64,000 bases of DNA, from assembly GCA_950295325.1 (NCBI GenBank), contig OX485807.1:18695666-18759665 (forward strand). Reading direction: 5' to 3'. Of the stretch, positions 31,841 through 41,947 are shown piece after piece. How positions within the stretch are numbered: the stretch's first letter is position 1; the number at the start of each line of letters is the position of its first letter. The stretch is from Polytrichum commune. Lineage: Eukaryota; Streptophyta; Polytrichopsida; Polytrichales; Polytrichaceae. Both the position numbers and the translations under genes were made by a program. The notes below the pieces were generated by a model that searched no databases, was not told where the DNA came from, and saw only the letters and a list, made by a program, of their open reading frames with translations.

Positions 31841-32337
31841 ACTCATTTGAATTTTAGCAACCTTTCATTATAATCAACTCTTTAAAAAAGAGTTGGTTAA
31901 TCCTTGGCCTTCAAACGTGGTGAAGGGCTTAGCCAAGTTTAATTCCTGCCAAGGATACCACTTAGTACTCAAATTTTGAATTTAAAGCCTACAACATTAA
32001 AAGATATGAAGGATTTTAACCTACTAAAAATTAGTTTTGAAGGCAATTGGCGGGTAACTTAAAAACTCAAAAGGTTTTCAACTTACAAAAATTTGATATT
32101 GTAGGATGCAACCTATGCCATGAGGGAAATAGCCTATGCCCTTTTAAAGAGGTAGGCAATTAACCTCAATAACTTCAAAAACTTTTCGGACCATGGTTTC
32201 AAGTCTTGCCAAGTCCAGGCACACATTGAGCGATACTTACGACTTTGGTTACAAGATTCTTGAGTATTCATGACTCCAGCTTTGTTGCCCGAATTGTCTC
32301 TACTTATTTTACTCGAGATTCGCCTCCTTTGTCCTAC

Positions 32338-33411
32338 GGAGGATGTTAAGTTCCCCACACAAAGTTTGTTGGGGAGGAAGATTCGGACAGGGGCAGCGGC
32401 CCGTTCAAAAAATCAAGATTCTCTGGACCCGACCGAAAATTGTTGTCCGCCCGCCGGACTTCGAAAAAACTATTGCCCTTGCATTCTTGAAGGCCGCTTT
32501 ATCCACAAGTCCCATATTGAGTGCACTTCACCTTCAAGGTCCCAAATCCAATATATATGTTCACTTTCATTGAGTAAATAAGCAATTGGTTGGAATTTCA
32601 TTTTCAAAGTGAAACCACCAATAAACGATTTAATTAACTTGGAAGTCAGAAATATTACAAAACCCTCATTAGCACTAAGGTTATGATTTCTGTGACTTAC
32701 CATTCAAAGGGTTTGTGTCATTCTAATTAATGATAAGTTATATTTACTGGATTTAATTCGAGTAAATCATGATTAATTACAGTAAGTACATTTTATAATT
32801 ACTTAGGCTTAATTAATTTGGTAAGCATGCTTTCTGATTTAAATGGTCTTAATGAGAATTAATCAGGATCAATTAGACTTAGTTACATTCAATCACACTC
32901 AATTAGTTTAAATGCGTATGAAAACTTTGTGAAAGTAGAAGGTATTAACTAAAGCATTATAAAATACTATAATATTATAATATTTAACATATTAATTTAA
33001 ATAAATAAATTTAGCTCCATTTTAGAATGACACCAACCTTCAATGGTAAGTCACAAAAATTATAACCTTAGTGCTAATGAGGGTTTTGTGATATTTTTGA
33101 CTTCCAAGTTAATTATATAATTTATTGGCGGTGTCACTTTGAAAATAGAATTCCAACGAATTGCTTATTTACTCAATGGAAGTGAACATACATATTGGAT
33201 TTGGGACCTTGAAGGTGAAGTGCACTCAATATGGGATTTGTGGATAAGTGGGCTTCAAGAATGCAAGGGCAATGATGTTTTCGAAGTCGGGCGGGCGGGC
33301 AACAGTTTTTGGTCGGGTCCAGAAAATCTTGATTTTTTGGACGGGTAGCTGCCCCTACCCAAATCTTCCTCCCAAGAAAAGTTCGGGGGGGGGGGGGTCT
33401 TAACGTCCTCC
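32338..33411. mobile_element. Non-autonomous Mutator-like element with about 390-bp inverted repeats
   Basis: The termini are GGAGGATGTTAAG on the left and CTTAACGTCCTCC on the right. The flanks are a perfect 9-bp duplication, TTGTCCTAC, at 32329-32337 and 33412-33420, typical of Mutator-like elements. Inverted arms run 32338-32726 and 33022-33411 with an AT-rich loop of about 295 bp. The right terminus contains a run of 13 G that the left arm lacks. No transposase is encoded. The arms carry mirrored short open frames, which I treat as incidental. Confidence 0.92.
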
Positions 33412-33420
33412 TTGTCCTAC

Positions 33421-33792
33421 TCTTGGTGTGGGGAGTACCGAGGTTTAGTTACGAGCTAGCCGAAATTTGTTGGATATTTCCGAATGAGTTTGCAATGTTG
33501 ACTTTGTTAAAAGAATGTCTAGCAACAATGTTTATGTGTGACTTTGCTATGTTTTAGTGTTGTTTGTTAGTGGTGGTTGGTACTCGAGCTGCAATGACAC
33601 ACGATCGCTATTTATATGACATCGATCTTTTCAATTGTGTGCAACAATGTATGTAGAGATGGTGTATATTACCTACCTCTAAGGAAATGATAAAGCCTTG
33701 TTGATATCGATAATAAGTAAGAGGTTTGCTAACACCTGATGTACGTTCTACTAACATACTTCGTGGTATACTTGGGAAGCATGGGCACAGGT
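33421..33792. other. Spacer between the Mutator-like and gypsy elements
   Basis: This stretch holds no gene and no terminal repeat that I can see. Before the gypsy insertion it was contiguous with sequence from 40862 on (…gcacaggtgagga|cctcttctac). Confidence 0.6.
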
Positions 33793-33797
33793 GAGGA

Positions 33798-34770
33798 TGT
33801 CGCGCACCTCTCCATAAGGAGTGCCCGAAACACCATGGGCACAAGGGGGACCCCGGAGTGACACCCGGGACTTGTGGCGCCGTTGGTGAGAGGGCCCAAG
33901 TGATCCTAATGTGGGTGAGGGCCCCGGGCGTTGGGAACGCCTCCCACCCACAAAGACTAGGAGGCATGAGGGTGAGGCCATGAGCTATGCGTAGCTCATG
34001 GCGTGGTGATTCTAGAATGCTCAAGATCACCTCAATCGGAGGTGTGAGCTAGGAGTTATGGCCATTTGAGTGGGGTGCTGTCCCGGGACAGCGCCCTGGT
34101 ACAGCAGTGCCTGGGAGTGATTCCCGGGACTGCCAAGGTTCAAACAGGCATAACTTCCTCAAGCCTGCCCGAATGGGGCAAGCAAGGAGTCCATCGGCAT
34201 CTACGTGAAGCGTAGATGAGGATGGAGTGGTTGGTTGTTATGATCAGACATCATACAAGGAAGTTATGATGGTCTGAAGCTGCTGGGGGGGTTCTAGGCC
34301 CAGCAGCTAAGGGAAAATGTCCACTTGGCCCCAACTCTTGGTAGAGAGACAAGAGGTTGGTTGGCGGTGGGGTAGGGGCTCCGTGTAGAGTCCTAGAGGC
34401 TTATATGGGTGAGGTGGTGTGGCCTCACCCACCTGAGGCCGAACGGCAAGGCCTCCATGGGCTTTGGCCTATTGTGAGGCCATAGTTGCCTAGTATGGTT
34501 CGGGTTGTTGTAGTGTTGCTCCGGCAACGCGATGATCAACATAGGATTGGACTTCCATGGATGGAAGTCCACATTGGGGAAATGGGTTACCGATTAAGGG
34601 GTGAGTCCCGAAAGCAAAGTAGGAGGGTTGGTTCCCTCCTATGAACTATTGGTCCGGGGTAAGAGGAGCTATCCATTAGCATGGCGGAATGCGAAGGGTT
34701 AGCAACTCGTAACCTTTGCTAGAATTGAAAATTGGCAAGATTATTAAGGGACCTAGCAAGGGTTGCGACA
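33798..34770 (+). repeat. 5' LTR of the gypsy element
   Basis: Begins TGTCGCGCACC and ends GGTTGCGACA. It differs from the 3' LTR only at 'cctaatgtg' versus 'cctagtgtg' and 'agcctgccc' versus 'agccttgccc', as far as I can see by eye. Confidence 0.96.
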
Positions 34771-34772
34771 CT

Positions 34773-34784
34773 TGGTATCAGAGC
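34773..34784 (+). promoter_or_regulatory. Primer-binding site (initiator tRNA-Met)
   Basis: TGGTATCAGAGC, two bases after the 5' LTR, is complementary to the 3' end of plant initiator tRNA-Met, the usual primer for minus-strand DNA synthesis in plant LTR elements. Confidence 0.93.
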
Positions 34785-35439
34785 AGGGTTCCAAGTTTTG
34801 AGCTCGCACTTTGAGGGAAACATGGGTATCAAAAATGCGGGTTATGATGGTGAGCCCGGGGTTTCCAAAAGGTTGTGAGGCTCAAATTGGAACAAGGATC
34901 ATGTGCAAGTGGAATTTGACCATACCATTGGTTCAAATGACAATGGTGGGCATGAGGGTGGATTTGGTAAGGAAAATGGAGGAGTGCTTTGAAAAGGGCT
35001 CCCGCAAACCTCAAAAAACATTTGGGGCCTAGAATACCGAAAGCACCCAAAACCTTGGAGGGCATTAATGTTGGATTGAAATTCCAATTCGAAATGCTTG
35101 GAAGGTATTGATGTTGGAATGAATTTGGTGCTAATGAGGCACCCGGGGCCTCTTAAGGCCTATGTGCGCTATTCAAACGCACAAATGAAGGATACACCTA
35201 AAACGGACGAGCTTTCTAAGAAATGCATCCTTTTAGGTGGGGTTTTAAAAGCGGGTGGTGGATGCCTTGTTTAAGTCCCCAAGGCTTCTTGAGGACACGG
35301 TGGGGACCATCAAGTTTGCAAGAGCATTGAAGCCAATGGTCCCAAAGAGAAGTTCGGCGGCGCATCACCACAAGTGGCTTTAGCCAAAGTAGGTCCCAAA
35401 GAAATGAGTGCAAATTGTTTGGTCCATTTTACTTAGGCA

Positions 35440-35760
35440 AAACATGTTGGTGCCGCGGACGGAATGTTGAAAGGTGGCTTTATGCTTCCAAAGCAAATCA
35501 TACTCGTGCCGCGGATGGAATGTTGGGAGGTGGGTTTGTCCTACCAAGGCAATTCATGTTCGTGCCGCGGACGGAGTGTGGGAAGGTGGCTTTGTGCTAC
35601 CAAGGCAAAACATGTTTGTTTTCCGGACAAATTATTAGAAATTGGTTTTGTGGCACCAAACCAATTTGTCCCGCGGACGAAATGTTTAAAGTTGGCTTTG
35701 CGGACCAAGCCAAGCCAAGTTGCCGAGGACCAAATGTTGGACGATGGCTTTATGGCCAAG
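35440..35760. repeat. Diverged tandem repeat in the gag region of the gypsy element
   Basis: Words like ccgcggacggaatgt recur about every 50-58 bp (near 35453, 35508, 35566, 35671, 35721), each followed by 'ggtggctttgt' and 'accaaggcaa' variants. About six copies are recognisable. The repeats probably expanded in a linker region of gag. Confidence 0.7.
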
Positions 35761-35799
35761 GCTAGTAGCCTTAAGCCGAGGCCAAGTATTTTGTACCTT

Positions 35800-36220
35800 G
35801 AGGCTCAAATGAATGGGAGGCTTGTCTCATGGGTTGACAAAGAGTTAAGGCATTCTTTCATGACCCCAAAGCTCACAAGGGAGTTGGGGTTTGCCGATTG
35901 GTAGAGTGGTGAAGCCCACCAAGGTGCGGTTTGGAAAGGGCGAACCGCATGAGACAAAGGAGGCCGCGATGCATGTAACCTTTCAATGTGGGACATTGGA
36001 ATTTTGTCAAAATTTCACACCATGTGAAATAGATGAAATGCATGTCATTGTGAAGGCCGCCTTCTTTGAAACTCACATGATAGATGTGAGGTGCAAGCCG
36101 GTGTGCTTGCGGTGCATTATGATGTGTCATAATGGCAAAGAATTGAGGTTCAAATTGACAAGGACTCCTATGGTAGGAGGACCCAAGTTGAATTTGGTCT
36201 TAATGGACCAAATGAAATAT
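35800..36220 (+). pseudogene. Aspartic protease domain of the gypsy element, degenerate
   Basis: The frame around 35810-35904 reads WVDKELRHSFMTPKLTRELGF, matching the VDTGASHSFMSP..A..LG region of retroelement proteases with the catalytic DTGA changed to DKEL. The next frame, from 35891, continues VKPTKVRFGKGE and VTFQCGTLEFCQNFTPCEID. The catalytic D-T/S-G is not intact and a stop (TAG, 35902) separates the two parts, so the protease is dead. Confidence 0.6.
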
Positions 36221-36299
36221 GGTAAACATAATGGTCGTGGTTCAATTGAAGCAACTCCAAGGAACTCATGGGGAGGCTAGGAAAGATGGGCCTCCCCCA

Positions 36300-36560
36300 A
36301 ACCATACTTGTGGGATGTTGGTGAGATACGAGGATGTATTCACCAATGTGTTGCTCAAAATGTTACCGCCAAGAAGTGAATTGCAACTTTGCTCAAGAAG
36401 AAATTGAGTTCTTGAGGCATGTGGTGACAAAGGAAGTTGGTGGACAAACATGAAGAATTTCAAGGCAATCCAAGAGGAGAATTGGTCCTTGACTCAAAAA
36501 AAAAAGCTTAGGTCATTGGTTGGCCTAGCCAACTACTACCACCACTTCATTCTAGATTTG
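36300..36560 (+). pseudogene. Reverse transcriptase remnant lacking the catalytic core
   Basis: Near 36318-36383 the frame reads VRYEDVFTN...LPPRSE, the N-terminal RT entry. Within a few codons it is followed by AQEEIEFLRHVV-type sequence (36395-36425) and then LRSLVGLANYYHHFI (36508-36552), which normally lie after the YxDD motif. The palm with YxDD is missing, a deletion of several hundred bases with its joint near 36381. Confidence 0.75.
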
Positions 36561-36589
36561 TTTTAAGGTTGCTAGGGCCTTACTCGACT

Positions 36590-37230
36590 TATTGAGGAAA
36601 TGGGTATTCCAAGAGTGGGATGAGCCTTGTCACCAAGCCCTTGGGAAGCTCAAGAGCAAGTTCCCTTCACAAGATGTGGTTAAGTTTCCGGGTTTTCATA
36701 AGCATTTTGAGGTGCACATGGAGACGAAGGACTTTATCATTGGCGGATGTTGATCCAAGATGGATGACCATTGCTTATGAGAGCATTAAGCTCCATGGTT
36801 GTCGAACCTTGTCCGGCTTGTGCAAGAAATGGCTATCCCAAGAGTGGGATGAGCCGTGCCACCAAGCCATTGAGGAGCTTAAGACGAAGTTCTCTTCGCC
36901 GCCCGTGCTCAAGTTCGCGGAGTTTGACATACCTTTTGAGGTGCATACGGGGGCGAGAGACTTTATTTGGCGGATGTGGATGTAAAAAAAAAATGGCCAT
37001 TGCATATGGGAGCATGAAGCTCGATGGTTGTAAGACCTTGTCCGACTTGTGAAAGAAATGGCTATCCCAAGAGTGGGACTAGCCTTGTCACCAAGTCTTT
37101 GGGGAGCTTAAGAGCAAGTTCTCTTCACCGCCTGTGCTCAAGTTCATGAAGTTTGACAAACCTTTTGAGGTGCATACGGGGGCGAGTAACTTTGCCAATG
37201 ATGGATTGTTAATGTAAGATGGATGGCCTT
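36590..37230 (+). repeat. Three tandem copies (229 bp) of an RNase H N-terminal segment
   Basis: aagagtggga begins at 36611, 36840 and 37069, exactly 229 bp apart. Each copy encodes versions of WDEPCHQA...ELK.KFSSPPVLKF and then F.VHTGA.DF, the start of the gypsy RNase H domain. Copies 2 and 3 are closer to each other than to copy 1. Normal elements have this segment once. Confidence 0.88.
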
Positions 37231-37269
37231 TGCATATGGGGGCTTGAGGCTCGATGGTTGTCAAAGAAG

Positions 37270-37590
37270 ACAACCAACTCATGACAAAGAACTTCTTTGC
37301 CGTAGTGCATTGCTTGAAGATGTGGCGACATTATTTGGGGTCGCACAAAGCAAAGGTCTACATGGACAATGTGTCCTAAAAGTATTTTAACGTATACAAG
37401 CACAAGTGAGCGCCAAGTTATTGCGGTGGCATGATAGTTTGGCGCTTATGAAGGTGGATTTGGTCCACAAACCGGACCATGGAAATGTGGTGTCGGATGC
37501 GCTAAGTAGACCGGATGAGTTCCAAGCAATGAGAACCATCCAAACCTTGTGGCTAATGTGTGCCGGCGAAGGAAACTTGTGATGCAAGAT
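37270..37590 (+). pseudogene. RNase H C-terminal part of the gypsy element
   Basis: Broken frames read QPTHDKEL and LLRWHDSLALMKVDLVHKPD, then GNVVSDALSRPDE. HKPG.N..ADALSR is the standard end of gypsy RNase H. Several frameshifts and a stop (near 37388) interrupt it. Confidence 0.75.
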
Positions 37591-37649
37591 ACGGGAGGGG
37601 TAAATTAACTACCCCGAGGCACAAAAGCTTTTAGGTGAGCTTCGCAAGA

Positions 37650-38611
37650 GCAAGGTGCTCAAAGAGGTTAAGTTGGTGGACGGATTGTTCAAGTGTAAGC
37701 AAAGTCGGGTGTATGTGCCTCAAGGCAAGTTGAGGCTATCGGTTTTGAAGGAAAAATGTGATAGTCCTATTGCCGGCCATAGAGGAGAAAGAAAAAACCG
37801 CCATAGAATGGTGTCATGGAGGTACCATTGGCGGTGCATAAAGGAGGATATAGCCCACTTTGTGAAGGCGTGAATAAAGTGCCAAGAGAACCGAGCCTCT
37901 TACCAAAAGCAAGGCGGTTTCTTGCAACCGTTGCCTATCCCGTCGGCGCCATGGCATAGTATGTGCATGGACTTGATCACAAGTTTGCCGGAGTCACATG
38001 GGTATGATGCCATCTTGTTGATGGTAGAGCGGTTTGCCAAGTTGGCACACATGGTGCCGATTGTGGGAACCGCCACCGCGTTGCAAACCGCATAGCCTTT
38101 TCTCAAAGGATGGTTGAGGCACCACGGGTTGCCAAGAGTGATTGTGTGGGATCAAGATCCAAAGTTCACAAGTGCATTTTCAATGCATTTCTCTAAGGAG
38201 GTCGGAATGAAACTAAGGTTTAGCACGGCCTTGCATTCCCAAATGAATGGGAAAGCGGAGCATGTGAATGGAGTCTTGAAGCAATACTTGAGGAACTTGG
38301 TGGGGGCGGACCAAGGAGATTGGGCGGACTATGTGGGTCGAGCGGAGTGTAATTGCAATGTAGCCACGCACTTGGCTACCAAGGGGTGGTCTTTCGTGGT
38401 GGCTTATGGAGTGGATGCGCTCCAACCTATTAACCTAGCTCTCGAGGGGGCACATTCAACACTAGAGTTCAACCAAGATGGTGAGGACTTGGCCAAGGAT
38501 GGTAAACAAGTCTTGGAGATGACCAAGTTGTTGGTGGAGAAAGCCCGAAGGTGCTACGGAGTGCAAATCAATGCCGGAAGACGCGAAGTGGAGTATGAGG
38601 TGGGCCAATAA
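37650..38611 (+). pseudogene. Integrase of the gypsy element, degenerate
   Basis: The zinc-binding region is visible around 37780-37890 (HRGERKNRHRMV...). The core follows: WHSMCMDLITSLPESHGYDA with the first catalytic Asp, then WDQDPKFTSAF with the second Asp, and NGKAEHVNGVLKQYLRN with the Glu. A TGA near 37873 and a TAG near 38092 break the frame. The final intact stretch of 165 codons covers the second half of the core and the start of the C-terminal domain. Confidence 0.88.
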
Positions 38612-38619
38612 GGTGTTGT

Positions 38620-39073
38620 TGAATGTGGACAACTTCACCTTGCCCAAAGGCCTTACTTCAAAAGTTCATGTCCAAAATTGGAGCTTCGTTTTCCATTGTG
38701 GAACAAGTGTTCAAGGACATGTATAAGTTGGAATTACCGCCGGAGATCAAAGTGCATCCGACATTTCATGTCTCATTACGAAAGTCATTTTAGGACGACA
38801 CCTTGTGGCCCGATCACAAGCAAGTGATTAGGCCACCTCCCGACCTTGTGGACATCATTTGGAACATGAGGTAAGAGGGCATCCTCAAGTGTAGGAAGCC
38901 CAAGTGAAAAGGAAAGAAAAAGTACAAAGGAATACTTGGTGAAATGGTGAGGATACCATGAGAAAGAAACCGCTTGGGTGGCGGCAAGAGACATGGTCAA
39001 CACCAATGAATTGGTGAAGCACTTTGAAGAAACTAAGGCTAGACATTCCAATAAAATGAAGCGTAGGCATTGA
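38620..39073 (+). pseudogene. Integrase tail and chromodomain-like segment
   Basis: Interrupted frames end with STKEYLVKW-GYHEKE-type sequence near 38926-38970 and AARDMVNTNELVKHFEETKA near 38983-39045. The pattern YLVKW.G....TW.....L......L..F is that of chromodomains at the end of chromovirus integrases. A chromodomain would direct insertion to particular chromatin. It is frameshifted here. Confidence 0.7.
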
Positions 39074-39872
39074 TGAGGACATCAATCTCCTTTAGTGGGG
39101 GAGAGACGCTACTAGCACACTTAGCTTCGAGGTTAATTGCTCCACAACATGAACTTGTTCTTTGGCTTGAGGGAATAAAGTCCAAACTTTAGTGGTGCAA
39201 AGAGAAAAGTATGAGATGAGGTCCTAGTCTTGTACTTGTGTTTGGTTAATGGAAGAGGGGGAATAGACATGCCAAACTAGGTTGGGTAAGCCGAGTAATT
39301 GGGGGCCATGGCTTGGAGGGGCCTTGGATAAAACCAAGAAACTTCTTAGTTGTGGGCTTGTCCGGGCGGGGACAAGGTGATGGCGCGTGCTCATAAAAGT
39401 GCTACCCGCGAGCTAACGAGAGTTGGCGCATGGGAGTCATGAACCCATGTCTCGAAAGAGCAAAGTGGGAACCGAGTCGGGCGGGACTTGGCATCACCCC
39501 CGTGCGATCGAGGCGTGGCTTAACAATGGAAAGCCATCTCGGAGTTGCAACCGAGACAACTTAGTGGAAGCGTTGAGGTCTCGCCTAGATGTGTCATGTT
39601 AGGCTAGTGGAGCCTAACGGGGGAGGCCCCAAAGGAGGGGCAACCCAAGTGAGTCCCAAAGTAGGTGGGTCTAGTATAGGTTAGGTCCTTGGATGAGAGA
39701 TCCAAGGTCGCTAACGGACCACCTAGGAACGACACCTTTGGGACCATGCCAAATTTGAAGATGCATTGTGGGGGTCGCGCCCTAAGGTAAACACAATGCC
39801 GCACCATAGAGGATGGCAACTTGAGAATTGGTGTGCCGACTACGAGTATAGTCGATGAGGGCATCGACTCCG
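39074..39872. other. Noncoding 3' region of the gypsy element
   Basis: No coding is seen. It starts with 'gatgaggacatcaatctcc' plus tttagtgggggagag, which resembles the true polypurine-tract junction 0.8 kb downstream (gatgagggcatcgactcc plus gtttggtgggggtgag). The intervening DNA therefore looks like an insertion or duplication near the original 3' end. Confidence 0.65.
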
Positions 39873-39887
39873 TTTGGTGGGGGTGAG
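39873..39887 (+). promoter_or_regulatory. Polypurine tract of the gypsy element
   Basis: tttggtgggggtgag lies directly before the 3' LTR and would prime plus-strand synthesis. Confidence 0.8.
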
Positions 39888-40861
39888 TGTCGCGCACCTC
39901 TCCATAAGGAGTGCCCGAAACACCATGGGCACAAGGGGGACCCCGGAGTGACACCCGGGACTTGTGGCGCCGTTGGTGAGAGGGCCCAAGTGATCCTAGT
40001 GTGGGTGAGGGCCCCGGGCGTTGGGAACGCCTCCCACCCACAAAGACTAGGAGGCATGAGGGTGAGGCCATGAGCTATGCGTAGCTCATGGCGTGGTGAT
40101 TCTAGAATGCTCAAGATCACCTCAATCGGAGGTGTGAGCTAGGAGTTATGGCCATTTGAGTGGGGTGCTGTCCCGGGACAGCGCCCTGGTACAGCAGTGC
40201 CTGGGAGTGATTCCCGGGACTGCCAAGGTTCAAACAGGCATAACTTCCTCAAGCCTTGCCCGAATGGGGCAAGCAAGGAGTCCATCGGCATCTACGTGAA
40301 GCGTAGATGAGGATGGAGTGGTTGGTTGTTATGATCAGACATCATACAAGGAAGTTATGATGGTCTGAAGCTGCTGGGGGGGTTCTAGGCCCAGCAGCTA
40401 AGGGAAAATGTCCACTTGGCCCCAACTCTTGGTAGAGAGACAAGAGGTTGGTTGGCGGTGGGGTAGGGGCTCCGTGTAGAGTCCTAGAGGCTTATATGGG
40501 TGAGGTGGTGTGGCCTCACCCACCTGAGGCCGAACGGCAAGGCCTCCATGGGCTTTGGCCTATTGTGAGGCCATAGTTGCCTAGTATGGTTCGGGTTGTT
40601 GTAGTGTTGCTCCGGCAACGCGATGATCAACATAGGATTGGACTTCCATGGATGGAAGTCCACATTGGGGAAATGGGTTACCGATTAAGGGGTGAGTCCC
40701 GAAAGCAAAGTAGGAGGGTTGGTTCCCTCCTATGAACTATTGGTCCGGGGTAAGAGGAGCTATCCATTAGCATGGCGGAATGCGAAGGGTTAGCAACTCG
40801 TAACCTTTGCTAGAATTGAAAATTGGCAAGATTATTAAGGGACCTAGCAAGGGTTGCGACA
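39888..40861 (+). repeat. 3' LTR of the gypsy element
   Basis: 974 bp, TGTCGC...GCGACA, followed by the GAGGA target duplication. It is nearly identical to the 5' LTR. Confidence 0.96.
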
Positions 40862-40950
40862 GAGGACCTCTTCTACAAGTGTTACACGCCTTCCGAAGAA
40901 TTGTCCACTCATTTCAATTTTCCAACACAATACTCTTTGAGTCCGCAATA

Positions 40951-41940
40951 GGGGATTGCTATTTCCACACATTTTTTGGCTAGATTCACTCCTTTTTGCC
41001 GGTTCGGTTGCCGTGTCACTGAGGCGCTATATATGAGATTCTTCATGGTGCATCCGGACCGTTGATCCACCAAGGCCCATCCAAGGGCCTGAATGATCCT
41101 AGGTGGCGGTGGGGTGGGGGGCGGGGGTGGTGCTTGCCACCAAGGCGGGGTGGGGCCGTGGGCCTCATGTCTTTTTTGGGGAGGCCGGATTTAGGGTGGT
41201 GTCAGGCCTAGTGGCTAGGCCTACTTATTGTAGAACTAGTTGGTTACCCTTACTCTACTTATTAAATAACTAGTTGGTTACCCTAACTCTACTTACTAAA
41301 TAACTAGTTGTTACCCTTACTCTACTTACTAAATAACTAGTTGGTTACCCTTACTCTACTTACTAAATGACTAGTTGGTTACCCTTACCCTACTTACTAA
41401 ATAACTAGTTGGTTACCCTTACTCTACTTATGGTCACTCTTCTTAATTGGACATGTATATTTGAGTGGTATATGTGCAAGTCTTGAAGTTAAGCTTTGAT
41501 GCGTTAAAGCATTGGAGAGGCTTATTACCAACTAGTTATTTAGTAAGTAGAGTAAGGGTAACCAACTAGTCATTTAGTAAGTAGAGGAAGGCTAACCAAC
41601 TAGTCATTTAGTAAGTAGAGTAAGGGTAACCAACTAGTTCTATAATAAGTAGGCCTAGCCACTGGGCCCGCCTAGACACTAGGCCCGACACCACCCTAAA
41701 TCCAGCCTCCCCAAAAAAGACATGAGGCCCACGGCCCCACCCCGCCTTGGTGGCAAGCACCACCCCCGCCCCCCGCCCCACCACCACCTAGGATCATTGA
41801 GGCCCTTGGATGGGCCTTGGTGGATCAACGGTCCGGATGCACTATGAAGAATCTCATATATAGCGCCTCAGTGACACGGCAACCGAACCGGCAAAAAGGT
41901 GTGAATCTAGCCAAAAAAGGTGTGGAAATAGCAATTCCCC
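40951..41940. mobile_element. Foldback element with inverted arms made partly of 34-bp subrepeats
   Basis: The left end GGGGATTGCTATTTCCACAC and right end GTGTGGAAATAGCAATTCCCC are inverted repeats. The flanks are CGCAATA at 40944-40950 and 41941-41947, a 7-bp duplication. Each arm holds a unique GC-rich part (left about 41095-41150, G-runs on the + strand; right about 41750-41790, C-runs) and a tandem array of 34-bp units (aactagttggttaccctta plus ctctacttactaaat): about six in the left arm and four, inverted, in the right. A short centre separates the arms. There is no coding capacity. The superfamily is uncertain. Confidence 0.88.
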
Positions 41941-41947
41941 CGCAATA

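Larger units (their letters stand above)
30722..32195 (+). mobile_element. hAT-superfamily deletion derivative, 1474 bp, 8-bp target duplication
   Basis: Both ends are flanked by GTTTCAAG (30714-30721 and 32196-32203), the 8-bp duplication expected for hAT. The left end is CAGGGTCTG and the right end reads CGGACCATG, an imperfect inverted repeat (7 of 9). The interior holds a hAT C-terminal dimerisation-domain fragment and two CT microsatellites (31073-31092 and 31118-31144). The left subterminal region contains repeated 'agcctataaaattttg' words. Confidence 0.82.
33798..40861 (+). mobile_element. Ty3/gypsy LTR retrotransposon with chromodomain, recently inserted, RT core deleted
   Basis: LTRs of 973 bp (33798-34770) and 974 bp (39888-40861) begin TGTCGC and end GCGACA, flanked by GAGGA at 33793-33797 and 40862-40866. 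I find two differences between the LTRs, one substitution and one 1-bp indel, so insertion is very recent. Order inside: primer site, degenerate gag region with tandem repeats, aspartic protease, a reverse transcriptase lacking its catalytic middle, RNase H segments (one triplicated), integrase, then a chromodomain-like segment. This protease-RT-RH-IN-chromodomain order is that of Ty3/gypsy chromoviruses. All coding parts carry stops or frameshifts, so the element must have moved using proteins supplied by another copy. Confidence 0.95.

Noticed and set aside
32470..33348. Mirrored open frames sharing IWDLEGEVHSIWDLW in the two Mutator-like arms
   Set aside because: The two frames are the same inverted-repeat sequence read outwards to inwards on each strand; no domain and no independent evidence of coding.
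34772..34784. tRNA-like sequence TTGGTATCAGAGC
   Set aside because: It is the primer-binding site of an LTR element; there is no cloverleaf around it.
33608..40120. Minus-strand frames of 112-155 codons in both gypsy LTRs
   Set aside because: They lie in GC-rich LTR sequence, duplicate because the LTRs are duplicates, and have no domain or start context.
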